Below are positions 33,177 through 45,045 of a DNA stretch of 64,000 nt, one piece after another. The notes beneath the pieces were generated by a model. The model was not told the DNA's origin. It worked only from the letters and a program-made list of their open reading frames with translations, and ran no database searches. The stretch is from Apricaphanius iberus. Its lineage: Eukaryota; Chordata; Actinopteri; Cyprinodontiformes; Aphaniidae. Location: the NCBI GenBank assembly GCA_028564705.1, contig JAPXFQ010001515.1, forward strand, positions 186,001-250,000, in the 5' to 3' direction. The translations under genes were made by a program, and so were the position numbers. The first letter of the stretch is position 1, and the number at the start of each line of letters is the position of its first letter.

Positions 33177-34263
33177 CTGGAAAGGCCAAAGACACATTAA
33201 GGCACAGCTCTCAGGTCATTGCAACCCGTCCTGAAGCTGCAGCCACATCCATTACAGCCTCTAAAACGGCGCTGCCAGAGAAGGAGGGCCGGACGGGAAC
33301 TCCTGTGCACCAAATGTGCATGAATGCAAACCATTCTCCTGAAAAGTCGGCGACGCTCGGCTCTAACGTATTACACCCAACAAAGAGGAGAAAGGAGCCC
33401 AATCTGCTGCACACATCAGAGGGAATAATGCATTTCTACTCAGCTTATTGACGCTGCACTGAATTCCTCTTTCCTGAACGGTTCGAGGAAATCTCTCTCC
33501 AATCATCACCGTCATAATATCTCAATGGATTTTCATTCTGAGGTCAGAGAATATACGACCTGAATTTGAAGCTGCGGAAGCATTTTTTTCCCTGATTGAT
33601 AGTGCCATAAAATGAGCCTCCTCCGTTCACAGGGAGTTCATCATTTTCCGTTTTTCTATTTAATTTGGCCAGTTTGCAGAGAAACGGAGGCCTGATGATG
33701 GATTCAACGACGCATCTGAGGAGGGATTAACAGTCCACGTCACTCACCGCTCTGCTGCGCGTCTTGTTGTGCGGTTGGTGGCACAATTAGCTTTGATTAA
33801 AAACAGAAAAACTCTCAAATTTCTATAGAGTTTCATCGACTTGGGGCAGCCAACGATGCGTTTAAAAGCCTTTGTAACGCTTCAACGTGCCGTCAGTTCC
33901 TGGTTAGTGAGATGCGTTGAGTACGCTGTCCAGGCCTGAGATGAGGCTCCCACAGGAATCAGTTTTACATTCACTCTATATTTTTGAATCCCAGTTAGAA
34001 AGCCCGCATTTTTCCAAGTTTGTATATTTCAGTATTATCATTGCTGTTTTCACTATAAGCTGAAATAGCCTATGCTCCTGAACTCAGCATAGTTATCCAA
34101 TGCTATTTCAACGCACCACGGCCGCTGTTCAGCATCTGCCTTTTTTCCGCTAAGAGCTAAGAGAAGTTTTTCTTCTCTGTTTATTTTGGTTAATTGTTGC
34201 GTTTAAATGCTAGAAAGATCCTTAATTAAAGTATTAAAGATTTTAAATATTAAACTTTAATCT

Positions 34264-34329
34264 TTAACCATACTTTAATCTTTAATATTAAACTTTAATC
34301 TTTAATATTAAAGATTAAAGTACGGTTAA
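34264..34329. repeat. 28-bp AT-rich inverted repeat (hairpin)
   Basis: Left arm 34264-34291 (TTAACCATACTTTAATC...) and right arm 34302-34329 are inverse copies with one mismatch in 28 and a 10-nt loop. It lies inside a tmeff2 intron. Confidence 0.88.
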
Positions 34330-34551
34330 GCATATTTGTTTAAGTTTACCCATATTAGAAATGTGTTTATTCTGCTATGCTGATTTGTGGTAATTAAGAG
34401 TCTTAATCCGCTACGGAGGTTTGAATTATTATCACAGCCAAATGTAATTTGGAGGTACTTTCGTAAAAATCGGTGCAACACATCAGCTAATAAAGCCGAT
34501 TGCGATCACTGAAAAATATCTTCCCGATCGGATTTTGAGATCTGGACATCC

Positions 34552-34824
34552 CTACCATGAACCGATACTTAAAATGTGGAAACTCTGCAATGATGTCACT
34601 GAAAATGTTTATTTTTCATGGAAAATTTTGGTTTTGTGGTCAGTTTATCAATATTTTATTTTGCATCTTATTTACCATCATTTGCTGCAAGAAGCAGAGA
34701 AGAAAAAAAAAACCTGCCCTCCAATTAATTACGTTTTTTTTGTCTGGTAGAAGTATTGGCATTGGTACTCGGTTTCGGTAAGTACTCACATCAAAGTATC
34801 GGTTTGGCATCGTTGCATCCCTAA
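34552..34824. mobile_element. GATAC hAT-like family, copy 5
   Basis: Carries ATGAACCGATACTTAAAATG, CATTTGCTGCAAGAAGCAGA and the end GGCATCGTTGCATCCCTA, as in the other copies. The left terminus abuts another element ending CTGGACATCCCTA. Confidence 0.75.
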
Positions 34825-35109
34825 TATGGTTGTCTGTTTTGTGCGTCTGTGTTGACAGCGCCCACCCCACCCCCCCAACAGGGTAAAGAAGATAGATGGA
34901 GAAACTGTTTAAAACAAAGTTTCATTTTCTGAGGAATGTGGAAAACTTTAAACGGCTCTGTAATTCCCGATTGAGTAAAACTTAATAAAACTTTATAAAA
35001 CTCCTGGATGTCAAGTAAAATCCACGGAATAAGGCTTTTTTTCCCCTCCACACTCCATCTGCTCCTCCTACTGCGAACCCATGCATTCATTTGTGTGTGA
35101 TGGTCGGAC

Positions 35110-35258
35110 CTTGGCAGCGGCCCAGGTACTTGACTTCGATGCGCTCCTGCTTCTGACAGGACGCCTCCTTCACCTGGCAGGGGTTGTCGTAGGAGCGGCC
35201 GTCGGAGGCACACACCGGGTTGAAGCTGATGTGAGAGCAGTCGATGTTGCAGACGCAC
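35110..35258 (-). CDS. tmeff2: tmeff2 exon: follistatin-like domain 2
   Basis: A 149-bp exon. With the last two bases of the upstream exon it reads WCVCNIDCSHISFNPVCA, then SDGRSYDNPCQVKEASC and QKQERIEVKYLGRCQ plus one base. This is a complete Kazal/follistatin core: the C.C..C spacing, PVCASDG.(S/T)Y.N.C motif, K.ASC..Q..I and terminal GRC are all present. It agrees closely with TMEFF2 of other vertebrates (NIDCSQTNFNP, IEV..LGRCQ). The acceptor is CTCTCTCCAG and the donor AAG/GTCCGA. The follistatin domains are extracellular; this module has been linked to binding of growth factors such as PDGF-AA and TGF-beta family ligands. Confidence 0.97.
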
Positions 35259-35760
35259 CTGGAGAGAGCAAGAAAACCATGTTAACAGCTCCGCATGCCC
35301 TGCTCTTTTACATGACAATACGGCTTTAAAAGGATGAATTTGGGACTGAGACACATGGGAAGGTTAAAAGCATAAGAAGAAAAAGCAGCACAGCTTGAAC
35401 TCAGTCAGTACTTTGGACCGTGAAAATAATCCTTTTCAAACTGTGTTTCAGCTCTTTCAGCTTTACACAATGCTAAAATGAATTTAACTTAGCAAAGAGA
35501 GACCAGTCGCATCGCAGAGCTGACAGACAAATGGTGTTCGCGTTCTGTCGCAGGAAGCAATTAACGATGAAAGAAGAGCAGATAACGGAGCTGTACGGTT
35601 TAACTTTGGGACAAAGAGTGGCCACTCAACTTCTGACTCTTAGTTTGAATAAAATAAAATAAAAAAGTCTAAATGGAAAAAAACTAAAAGGATGATGATC
35701 TAATGATGTATGGAGGACTGATCCTGGCATAACTGAAAGCAAACAAACAAATAAATAAAT

Positions 35761-35794
35761 GTGGATATAGATAATTAATTATTTCTATATCCAC
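35761..35794. repeat. Perfect 11-bp-arm hairpin
   Basis: GTGGATATAGA (35761-35771) and its exact inverse TCTATATCCAC (35784-35794) flank a self-complementary TAATTAATTA centre. The stem continues as AAATAAAT/ATTTATTT after a 2-nt bulge. Confidence 0.85.
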
Positions 35795-36946
35795 AGATTT
35801 ATTTATGTATATATTCTCAATTATTTTCCTCATATATACATTTTTATTTCAAAATATATTAATAATATAATAAATATTTGGTTTAACATATATTAATGTT
35901 TCTTACACATGCATTTACTTATTTTCAGTTGTATTGTCCAACTTCATTATTTCCAATTCTGGCAGGATTCTTCTTCTGTAGTAGTGAACAGCTTCAAACC
36001 TTCAACACAAGCTGGGCAGAGAAATCACTGAAGAACTGCAAAGAAATATAAGTGACTCCATCCATGCAAAACCTTCTTTTACTCGAAGCTTCTTCAAAAT
36101 GAGTAAAACAGAAATAAAATAAAAATCGTTTTTGTTCATCACTTAAATCAGGCCGGCGCCAATGGGTGAGCCGGGCCTGGGGCTTCCCAAGATGATCACA
36201 TTAACTTACGCCTGTGTGAACACCAAGCAGAGAGGGGCTTTTAATCATTGCTTTAGGAGGCAGTAAAGAAAATACTTTGATACGGTTGTATTCCAGAACG
36301 GGCTCTAGAGCTTGGCTTAATAAAAACAAGAGCAAAGCTAGAACAAGAAGGATGCTAATATATCAACAGTCTTAGATTGGCAAGAGTAACCTAAATGACA
36401 TTCTGGTCCACAATTCATACCAGTTGGAGGCTGTAATGCATCAATTCGTTGTTTTCCAGCCACCAATAACCATCACAAAGATGACGGACGGGGCTGCTAT
36501 TTAATTTTTAGGCTAAAATGAGCATGCTAACAGTAGTTATAATGAAAACTTTGAGATATATACACATAAGGAATGGAATAAGTAAGTGTTTAAGCGGCAG
36601 ATCATGTCGGATTGTGGATGTATGACTTATTGTGGACCATCTATTTTATTGGACAACAATAAATGGAGTCTTGTGAACATAAAAAACTTGAGATGGTTTA
36701 ATTCCGTCAATGATATTCGGCTTTGAATAGTGAGTTGCTCATTCTTTTTCTTTCTAAGTGGTCTGAAAAAAGCAATTACTTTGTCTACAGTTATGATTGT
36801 ATCCTTGATTTCTAATTATGTATAAAATTCATGCGTACAAAGAAGGGGTGTCGCGAAAAAAAAGAAGGCAAAATTGATTTGGAAGTATTTAACGTACCGA
36901 CAAGTTGACTGTTTACCAGGAACCCCTCATAATAAACTATATCCAC

Positions 36947-37824
36947 TAGGGGTCTCACTATCTCCATTATTTATCGTATAATCGATCAAAATTATGTCAC
37001 AACCTTGCGTATCGAAATCTAAAAGATGATCGCGATCACCTCCTGCCATGTTTACATACTGTAGCATCACTAACGTCCCACTCGGACTCCATAGCAACAG
37101 TTAGCAGGCAACTGTCTATTTACTCAGATTTCCTCATCACAAGGAACCACACATTGCATTTTTCCTAAACGGTAACTCTCACCAGTTCTCATACAACTCA
37201 CAGCAACACCTGGTGATATTATTAACCGCTATATCAAGATAAGAACATCCCCATGAACACAGCACACCTCTACAGAGCATGTTAGCTGACGCTAGCAGGT
37301 AGCTATTAGCTAAGCTACAGTTAAACCATGGCTGGGCCACTCCTTCTACTCTCAAATCAGTGAGCAAATTTTGAGTTCCCCGTGAGTTAAGTTCACATTC
37401 TCGTTGTACACAAGAGGACCACTGTTAGCTGCTGGAGGTGAGAGTTGTTGCGCTGCAGTAACTAAAAAGAGTCACTAGATGGCAGCCACCTTCTGTTACT
37501 AATCATCACGGTTATTTATTTAAACAAGATTTTTACACTTATAAGTGCAACATTTATTGTAAATAAATACAATAATATTATAAATACATTATTTCAATAT
37601 GAACCTTAATGCCTAATGTGGTACATTACACCAGATTAAAAGAAACTACATCACATACATGTCTTTTGAAATAAGATTTACTGTAGAAAATTTAATGAAT
37701 AAAACCAATGATCAATGATGAGGCTCTGTACTGTAAAAAAAGAAAAAAAAATTGAGAATTGAATCGTGACCCTAAAATCGAAAATCAAAATGAATTGAGG
37801 ATTTGAAGAGTCGTGACACCCCTA
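36947..37824. mobile_element. hAT-like element with exact 8-bp TSD
   Basis: The left end TAGGGGTCTCACTATCTCCA and the right end GTCGTGACACCCCTA are imperfect inverted repeats of about 14 bp, and the element is 878 bp. Both flanks carry ATATCCAC (36939-36946 and 37825-37832), an exact 8-bp target duplication diagnostic of hAT transposition. Just inside the ends are ATCGATC and AATCGAAAATC words typical of this group. No transposase frame is present. It is non-autonomous. Confidence 0.88.
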
Positions 37825-38564
37825 ATATCCACCAAAGCTATATTCATGTGGTGCCAAGTTTGACATACATACTGCAATGTTTTAAATAAAAGAAATATTT
37901 GATTTTTGAAAATTAGTGCGGAATAAAAAAAAAATTCTGTTGTGTTTGTTTTGTGTTCAGTTTAGCTTTAAAACATAAGCGCACCACCTGGTGCTGCACC
38001 AAAGTCTTTGCTGACCGTCTCGGAGAGGAACGCCCCCTGTTTAAGTGTCCTGTATTAGAGCCAACGAGATGGCACCACTGTGTGCATTTATGGGAGTATG
38101 TGTAATCTTTTTTATTGGGCGCACTGACTCTTGAGTCTCCGTTAGACCCCATCAGCAGAAACTACACCTGTCCCCAGACAGAACGCCTGATTCTGTAATT
38201 AGAACTCTGTCACTGAGCTCCACGGTAACGCTACGTTTGCATATATACGCCCCCTTGGTGCTTATCCCGACCTGTCAGTCACACAAACACCCAGCAAACA
38301 CCTTAACAATCAGCTGTGATGATTCAGCACCCCCCCCCCCGTAATTAGTGACCAAACTGAGGGAGTTTGGTGAGCAATCTGTTAATCACTCCATGCCATT
38401 TAACAGAGATGTTAAGGCTGAGAAAAGTTAGCCCTTTGGAGAGACTTTGCATTGGCCAACCGTCCAGTACACCAACACTGGCATCAATGTAAATTAAATT
38501 CCGACCATGCTATCATGTAACTGGTCTTAGCAAGACAGGTGCAACCAGGTGCTGCAGGCACAAG

Positions 38565-39329
38565 TGCTTCTTTTCCGAAGTTGATGAACAACTTTGACAC
38601 CGTTTACTTAGAGTAAACCGTAGTTCATTATTGATTTGTGAGGGATTTGTGATGTGGAAACATTTTGTTCAGTTTTGATTGGTTATTGTTTTTTTGTCTG
38701 GAGCTTAAAATGTTTAGTGTTTTCTTTTATTATCAGTCAAGCCTCTGGGAAGCTGAGTATTTTCTTTGTTTAACTTCTACCCTTGTTTGAAGGACAAGTT
38801 TGTTGTTAAGTTTATTTTCTTTTCAGAGCGTAAGGGTTTTTACCAGGGCCGTGTCTAATCGCAGCTGTGAGGAGTCCCGGGCCCCCCAGTCTGTGTACCT
38901 GAATCTTAGGGAAAAATAATAATGTTGTATTATTATTTTCTGAGGATGTCTTTCCTTTATCACATAGTTCAAAATGTACTTTTTAAATGTCATTTGGTTT
39001 CAACCATATGTTCCTTTGTATACACCCTGTTCTTTTAAGATGCTAATGAAGTTTGACCAAATAAAGAGAGACTGCAGTGGGAGGGCCTTCTGAGACCAGG
39101 ACACAGAGCTGACTTTATTCTATCTCCCTCTGCAGAACTCATTTAACTTCAATTTCCCTCCAACCCCTGTGTGTGATTCTTTCTAGGTTAAACCACTATT
39201 TTTTACCCTAACACTGAATGCATTTTATTTTTGGTCTTACTAAATACATTTCTTGTTAACCCATCGGACACAGCTGTCACATTCCTCCTTCCCTAAACCC
39301 CGTTACCTTCTGGGGAGGGGTCCGTAACA
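38565..39329 (+). mobile_element. Probable solo LTR of a retroelement
   Basis: A 765-bp segment begins TG (TGCTTCTTTTCCGAAG) and ends CA (GGGGTCCGTAACA). It is flanked on both sides by AGGCACAAG (38556-38564 and 39330-39338). It has no inverted repeats, no coding frame, and an internal AATAAA at about 39060, as expected for an LTR oriented on the plus strand. The flanking repeat is longer than the usual 4-6 bp of LTR integration, which lowers confidence. No internal retroviral genes are present. Confidence 0.5.
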
Positions 39330-40429
39330 AGGCACAAGTTCAGGTAACTAAATTCATCTCAAACCGATTCCCATGAGAGCATCTGAGGATCATCCCAGAC
39401 CCGGACACCACAGTCGATGCATCACGCAGCGTGTTGAAGAGTTACAGAGGCTTTGGAGGCGCGACACGCTCCCAAAGCGCATCAAGTTCCAAACCTCGGT
39501 CTGAACAGGGAAGCAGGAATCAGTTGAATTTCATAATAAAATAAACAAGTAGATTTCCTATTGCTGACCATAGGGCTTTTTTTCTTTACCCATTACCCAC
39601 TTGCACATCTGTAACCAGTATTTAAAGAATAAATGTTGTCAACAATGTTTAACTTTACATTTTCTGAGATTACAGATATATTTCTATGGAGGTCAGAACA
39701 AAACCAGGCTGCTAACGTAACGCACCCGCTGTAAACGAGGGATTAGACGTGACTTTTAACGGACAACTGGCAAGAGTTGAATCTAATCTTGTTTTTTCTC
39801 AAAAAGTTTGCTCTTAGTTGACTTTTGCTTTACTTTATTTTAGTATGTTAAGTTAATGTTCTCCATACCAGAACAAAAAAAAATGCATGATTAAAGAATT
39901 AGGTTGAAAACTATTGGGAGAAAAAAAAAATGTTATATACATTATTATCAAAAAAGAAAAGTTATCAAATTACTTTCGACTTTAAAAAATGTTCTCTATT
40001 ACATTTCAACAAATTTAAATCAGGAAGCTTTTAGTAGTTAGAACATGATTCCTAAAACTGCCTTCTTCTCAACTTAAAACAATGTGCATATTGAAACATT
40101 TCTTCAGGTAAGAGATATAAGATATTTTTATAATATGAGTTAACCTTTAAAGATTATGCAACGCAGATTTAAAATCCGCAAAAGCCGCCCGTAAGACAAG
40201 ATTTGGCACAAAATTAAAGCGTCCGCGTTGTCATTAAAGTATTAGAGCCGTTTGAACATGAAAGGATGGAGCAGGAGGAGGCACCAAAAAAAAAAAAAAA
40301 ACCCAAAACAAATTTCTCCACATTCAGAAATTAAAAATAGCAGATATGATGCAGCCTCATCATCATCACAGATATGTATGTATTCATGCACAGTAATCCC
40401 ATCACAGAGGAGCCTCGCACCCTGAGAGG

Positions 40430-40458
40430 CTGCTGCTGCTGCTGCTGCCGCCGCCGCC
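40430..40458. repeat. GCT/GCC trinucleotide repeat
   Basis: About six TGC units followed by four CCG units. On the minus strand it makes an alanine-rich run in a spurious 78-codon frame. It is intronic. Confidence 0.9.
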
Positions 40459-41459
40459 CGGTTGGTGGCTCCATCCATTTTTAATCAGGCCTCTCACTTT
40501 CTCCACAACCTGCAGCGCTCCACCTGACTGCAGTGCGCCGACGCATCCTACAGCCACCCGCACACAAATCGGCTGGCGATAATCCGGGTTTCAGCGGCGC
40601 CTTCGCTCACACATGCCACATCATTCCTCCGCTTGTTCGGGAGGTGGTACGGAGGGGATGGGGAGGTGTTATATGGGAGTTATCAGAGCGTGGGTGTGTA
40701 TAAAAGCACCTCGGTGCTAGCCTGGGGTGTGTGTGAGAACACTTTCTTAGCAGGATGTGTCGTATTGATTAGTTCCCTGTGATTTCCTCCAATCAAAGCC
40801 TCCCCACCTCCCGACGGTCTGCAGACTTCCAAATAAAAAGGCCGCTTTGTGTGCATTTCACTCACACACACACAAACACCAAGCAGCTAAGGCCAACGTA
40901 TCCACTAACTGCTTCATGTTGTGTAAAAATCCCCAGCAGCAAACCTCACATAGCATTGATTTTTCATAATCCTCGGCCTCAAATTTCACCGTAATCCTGT
41001 GGAAAGAAAGTAGCGAGGTTAGGCAAACAGACAAACCGAGAGAGAGAAAAGGAGGCGTTGCTGGTGGGAGACGCAACAAAACAGGAGGAAAATAAAGCAG
41101 GAAAAGGTGAATGGAAAGAAGAAATCCGATAACCTCCCACCATCAAATACGGATGAATATTGTTGCTGCGCTGCGTGATATTAAACACTAATAGTCCGGG
41201 GATTATTGATGGAACATCGCATGGGATGTAGCACAGAAAAAAAAGGTTTAAAATGAGCTCGGTTTAAAAAAAAAAAAAAAAAGACAGAAAAAAAAGATGG
41301 TCATAAAGAGAAACCGGTTACATTTCGACTGTTTTCTTTATCTTTCTTTTTCTATTAGATTTATCTTGGGGCCTTGAAACCAAACCAGATGATTTCATGA
41401 ATCCAATTTGAAGGTCCATCAAGAACATAAAATAGATATATCTGAAGAAATCCTTAAAA

Positions 41460-42180
41460 TAAGTCAGAACTCTTAAGAGTTTAAATGAAGGTAAGTGGAC
41501 TTTTCTCCGTGGGCGGTGTTTCTCATTCTAAGCTTGGTCCTCTACCAGAGGTCTGGGATTCAGAGGGTCCTCCTCAGTATCTTTGCTGTTCCAAGTACTG
41601 CCAGTACTTTTCTGGACTGAGATGTCTGAGGTTCTTCCAGGGATCTGCTGGAGCCATTCCTCCAGTTTGGGGGTCACTTTCCCAAGTGCTCCGATTACCA
41701 CGGGTTCTACTGTCACCTTCACCTTCCAAGCCTTCTCTAGCTCCTCTCTGAGCCTTTGGTATTTCTCAGGTTTTTCTCGTTCTTTCTTCTTGATGTTACC
41801 ATCACTTGGTATTACCACATCCACCACAACGGCTTTCCTCTGCTCTTTACCAACCACCACAATGTCCGGTTGGTTCGCCATTACCATCCTGTCTGTCTGG
41901 ATCTCCAAGTCCCACAAGACCTTTGCTCGGTCATTCTCAACCACCTTTGGAGGTGTTCATCTTTGAACTTTGGGTTCCAGCCCATATTCCGCACAGCTGT
42001 TTCTGTATACTATGCCAGCTACTTGGTTATGACGTTCCATGCATGCTTTCCATGCCAGCATTTTACACCCTGCTGTTATGTGCTAGACTGTCTCAGATGA
42101 CTCTTTGCACAGCATACACCTTGGGTCTTATCTGGTGTGGTAGATATGGGCCAGCCTTAATGACTAAGTTTTAGACTTAT
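41460..42180 (-). mobile_element. Site-specific-type LINE, 3' end with endonuclease-like domain
   Basis: A minus-strand frame at 41528-41944 encodes MVMANQPDIVVVGKEQ, then KAVVVDVVIPSDGNI and REELEKAWKVKV, then VVIGALGKVTPKLEEWLQQI. The PD...D spacing, with a following conserved K-rich helix, is the restriction-like endonuclease domain found C-terminal to the reverse transcriptase in R2/R4/Rex6-type LINEs. Upstream on the same strand (41960-42130), C-x2-C...H-x4-C residues of the preceding zinc knuckle can be read (CKESSETV, HITAGCKML). They are separated from the endonuclease frame by a TGA at 41957-41959. The end after SDISVQK is frameshifted. It is a 5'-truncated, inactive copy. Confidence 0.82.
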
Positions 42181-42184
42181 GTAT

Positions 42185-42570
42185 TGGATGATCCCTATCC
42201 AGTCTTTTTAAAACTGAAAAAAACCTCTTGGATGAGAGACAAAACGTTTTCAAAACAAGATGGAAAGTCAAATTTGCTTCATTTAAACCTTCAAGAGTCT
42301 CTTTGCTTGGATCATTGAGAATCTACATCGTCTTCCTTTACAGAAGTACTGTGATGAGTCTGTGGTTGTTAGGCTTATCGCTGTTGGAGATGGGAAGATG
42401 ATGGTGCACAACTTTGGCACATGCAGCATGACATCCCACTTAGAGCCCAAATGCTTTCCTTTGGCCAACGTGCGGCTCAGAGGTATAGCAGGTGCACCGT
42501 GTGCAGAAGCTGCGGTCCTCGAAGCAGAAGTCCCTGGCTTATTTGCCGCATGTCTTCATTTCCACTAACT
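42185..42570 (+). other. Unassigned open region next to the LINE
   Basis: An uninterrupted plus-strand frame of about 96 codons (roughly 42281-42568) has no recognised domain. The start of this region (CTTGGATGAGAGACAAAACG) resembles a repeat often seen beside fish retroelements, so a repeat origin is more likely than a gene. Confidence 0.3.
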
Positions 42571-44702
42571 GTTGAATAAACCTAATTAATTTCACAAAAA
42601 TCAGTAACAAAAAATTCATTACCTATTAGTGTCATGGGGAAAACTGCATGTACTATTTCCATGTCCTTTTCGAAGCTGTCTGTGATTAGTTCCTGGTTCC
42701 TTGACATCTCTTTGTGAATCTTCTGACTCATTACTTTTTAGTTTTTGAAGGTGTCTTCTCTTTCACCAGTCATACCTCTTTGTGCAATAATTTTGGTAAT
42801 GAGAAGTGTTTTTATATTTATATTTTATATTTATTCATTTAACTAATATCAAACCAAATGATATTGATTTGTAGAGCGGCAGCAGATTTCAGCCGGTTTC
42901 TTGCCTCTCTTTTCCTTTTCCTTTTAAAAATTATAAATCACAGATAAACCTTTTTTTTTTCATTCTCATTTTTTGGAGCTTAATATTTAGTCATTCGTGA
43001 AGCTGAAAATATCATTTGATAAATATTTTCTCTCAACCCCTCATACTGGAGGGACCCCTTCATCATGTTCTGCTGTATCTTCATCTTATCTCCAGTGTGA
43101 CATTCATGAGAGCTGATTTAAGATGATAGAAGTCAGAGTTATCTAAAGTAATTATTTCACATAATTATTGTTCTCCCCAATCTCCAGGAACAACTGCAAT
43201 CAGCGTAAGACCAAAGTTTGATTCCATCACGGACACAGCTCTGTTTAGGTAGGAAAAACCCCATAAAGCAGCGATGTTCCTGCTGCATAATGAACACACA
43301 ACGCTGCAGTGGGAAAAAACACGGTGTTCCCAAATCTGGGAAAGGTTGTCAGGGTGGCATTTCCATGGCACAGCCGATTTGAATCCCACTTCTTTTTGCA
43401 TACAGTGCGTCTCAAACTGTGAATGGAAACTCTGAAAAGAGGACGAGAATAAACTTGTTTCCGTACATTCCCTCCAGTTCAAAACAAGGCTGAAATGAGA
43501 AAAACAATGTGAGAACGTTCAGGTTTTTATGTGGTAAAAGGCTTCTGAAGAAGAGTTGTCTCTGAGTTTATCAGAGGGGGTGTAACTGCCAGGTGAGCAC
43601 CTCCAAATATAGAAATTCAGTTTGTAGTAAGCAACGTTTTATTGTAGCTGCAGTAAGAAACAAATGGATGTCTGGGGATGACTGCTGTGCTCCAGCTGTG
43701 TTGATTTAAACAAAGCGTGGCCTTGTTTTCGCCAACATCTCTCCTCCACGGATCTTCCTCTCCGTATCATTCTTTTTCTTTTCCGCCGTTACCTGGGGGA
43801 CTCTCTGCTGAGAGAGAGGGAGGTTTGATTTCAGTTTGCTCCCTTGGCTTTAGGTCTGCTCTTCCTGAACCGATCAACAATCTGCCCAGACTCCTGCCAT
43901 CAAGAATCCGCCCCGACACCGGAACCACTCGCAGCTTGTTTTATCTGGAGATTTTTCAAACATGCCGCTCTGATGCTGATAATTAGCTTTCCAGGTAGAC
44001 AGAGTCAACAAACCTGCTCTTATTAGCCACAAGGAAACAACCTGTTTGCCAACCAATTAACCCTAGTAGTCAGCTCACCTTAAAGACAGACAAAATCACT
44101 CAAGCTTGAGTTAAGCCAGTGGTTTCGTGGGGAGCAACACTGTAGAGTTTGCTTCACAGTTTCAAATAAACTGAATGTATGGCTTCTTGTTCTGTCAATC
44201 CTGTTGTGAAAATTGGGAAGTGCAGTGGGTGCATTTCCTCTCAGTGAAATAGCGTATTCACATGATAAACAGTGATGAGAACTTCCAAAACGTTGGAGAG
44301 CAGAGCCAATTGTAGTTTGTGACTAGGCTAGCTACCAGTCAAAAACGAACAGCAATTATAGTTTTTTAGCCGGTCATAAGAGAAAAAAAGTGAAGGTTCA
44401 TCATCAAGAATTTTGCTTGTCAACCAAATACGTAGTTGAACAGCTTATTTATTTAAATATTTAGTCTGCTAGCCAAATATTTAGCTAGCAGGCTAAACTG
44501 GCTAGCAATACACCCATGGAAAACAACTCCGAAACACGTTTGGTAGCTACACAGTTAGACCACAGGACCTAATGAAACCCAACTGCAACCGGAGTCGTTA
44601 CTTAATCCAGCTACGATACAAACTGTGGTATTCACTGGATGTCGTTAATTAAACCCTCTGGTGCTCGTTCTAGATGTGCCAGCTTCTTGCCAATTAAACA
44701 AT

Positions 44703-45045
44703 CCATGTCAATCAGGCATAACATTATGACCACAGATGGGTTAATTATACCGATTATCTCCTTACCATGACACCTGCTGGTGGGTGGGATATAACTGACA
44801 GGGCCAAAGCAAAAAAATATGAATACATGTACAGATACACCACTACTATTTAGAGAGACCCCCGATGGCCGTGTACAATGACCCCTTCTACAATTTCAGT
44901 CCAATCGAGCATCTGCGGGATGTCCTGGACAAACCCGGCTGATCCATATGGGCTCCACAGTGCAGCTTATCGGGCTTAAAGGATCTGCTGCTTGATACAA
45001 CAGCACACCCCTGGAGTCTAGATGAGTCCAGGCCTGTTTGGACAA
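44703..45045 (+). mobile_element. Tc1-like transposon remnant, internally deleted
   Basis: The left end has CAATCAGGCATAACATTATG followed by ACCAC and GACACCTGCTGGTGGGTGGG, matching the terminal and subterminal region of a fish Tc1 family. From about 44895 the sequence jumps to the end of the transposase gene (CAGTCCAATCGAGCATCTGC, GGGATGTCCTGGACAAAC, CTTAAAGGATCTGCTGCTTG). In frame this corresponds to the NPIEHLWDVLDK motif region, here damaged. About 1 kb of transposase, including the first two catalytic aspartates, and the right terminal repeat are missing. Confidence 0.85.

Larger units (their letters stand above)
33177..35109 (-). other. tmeff2: tmeff2 intron (1.9 kb)
   Basis: Holds apparently single-copy DNA at 33180-34200, an AT-rich inverted repeat at 34264-34329, an end of another TAGGGATGTCCAGATC-type element finishing at about 34551, and a GATAC-family element at 34552-34824. 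The donor AAG/GTCCGA is a weak match at +3. Confidence 0.7.

Noticed and set aside
35081..35329. 82-codon plus-strand frame
   Set aside because: Shadow frame antisense to the follistatin exon 35110-35258.
41583..42174. Plus-strand frames of 114-127 codons
   Set aside because: They are antisense to the minus-strand LINE endonuclease frame.
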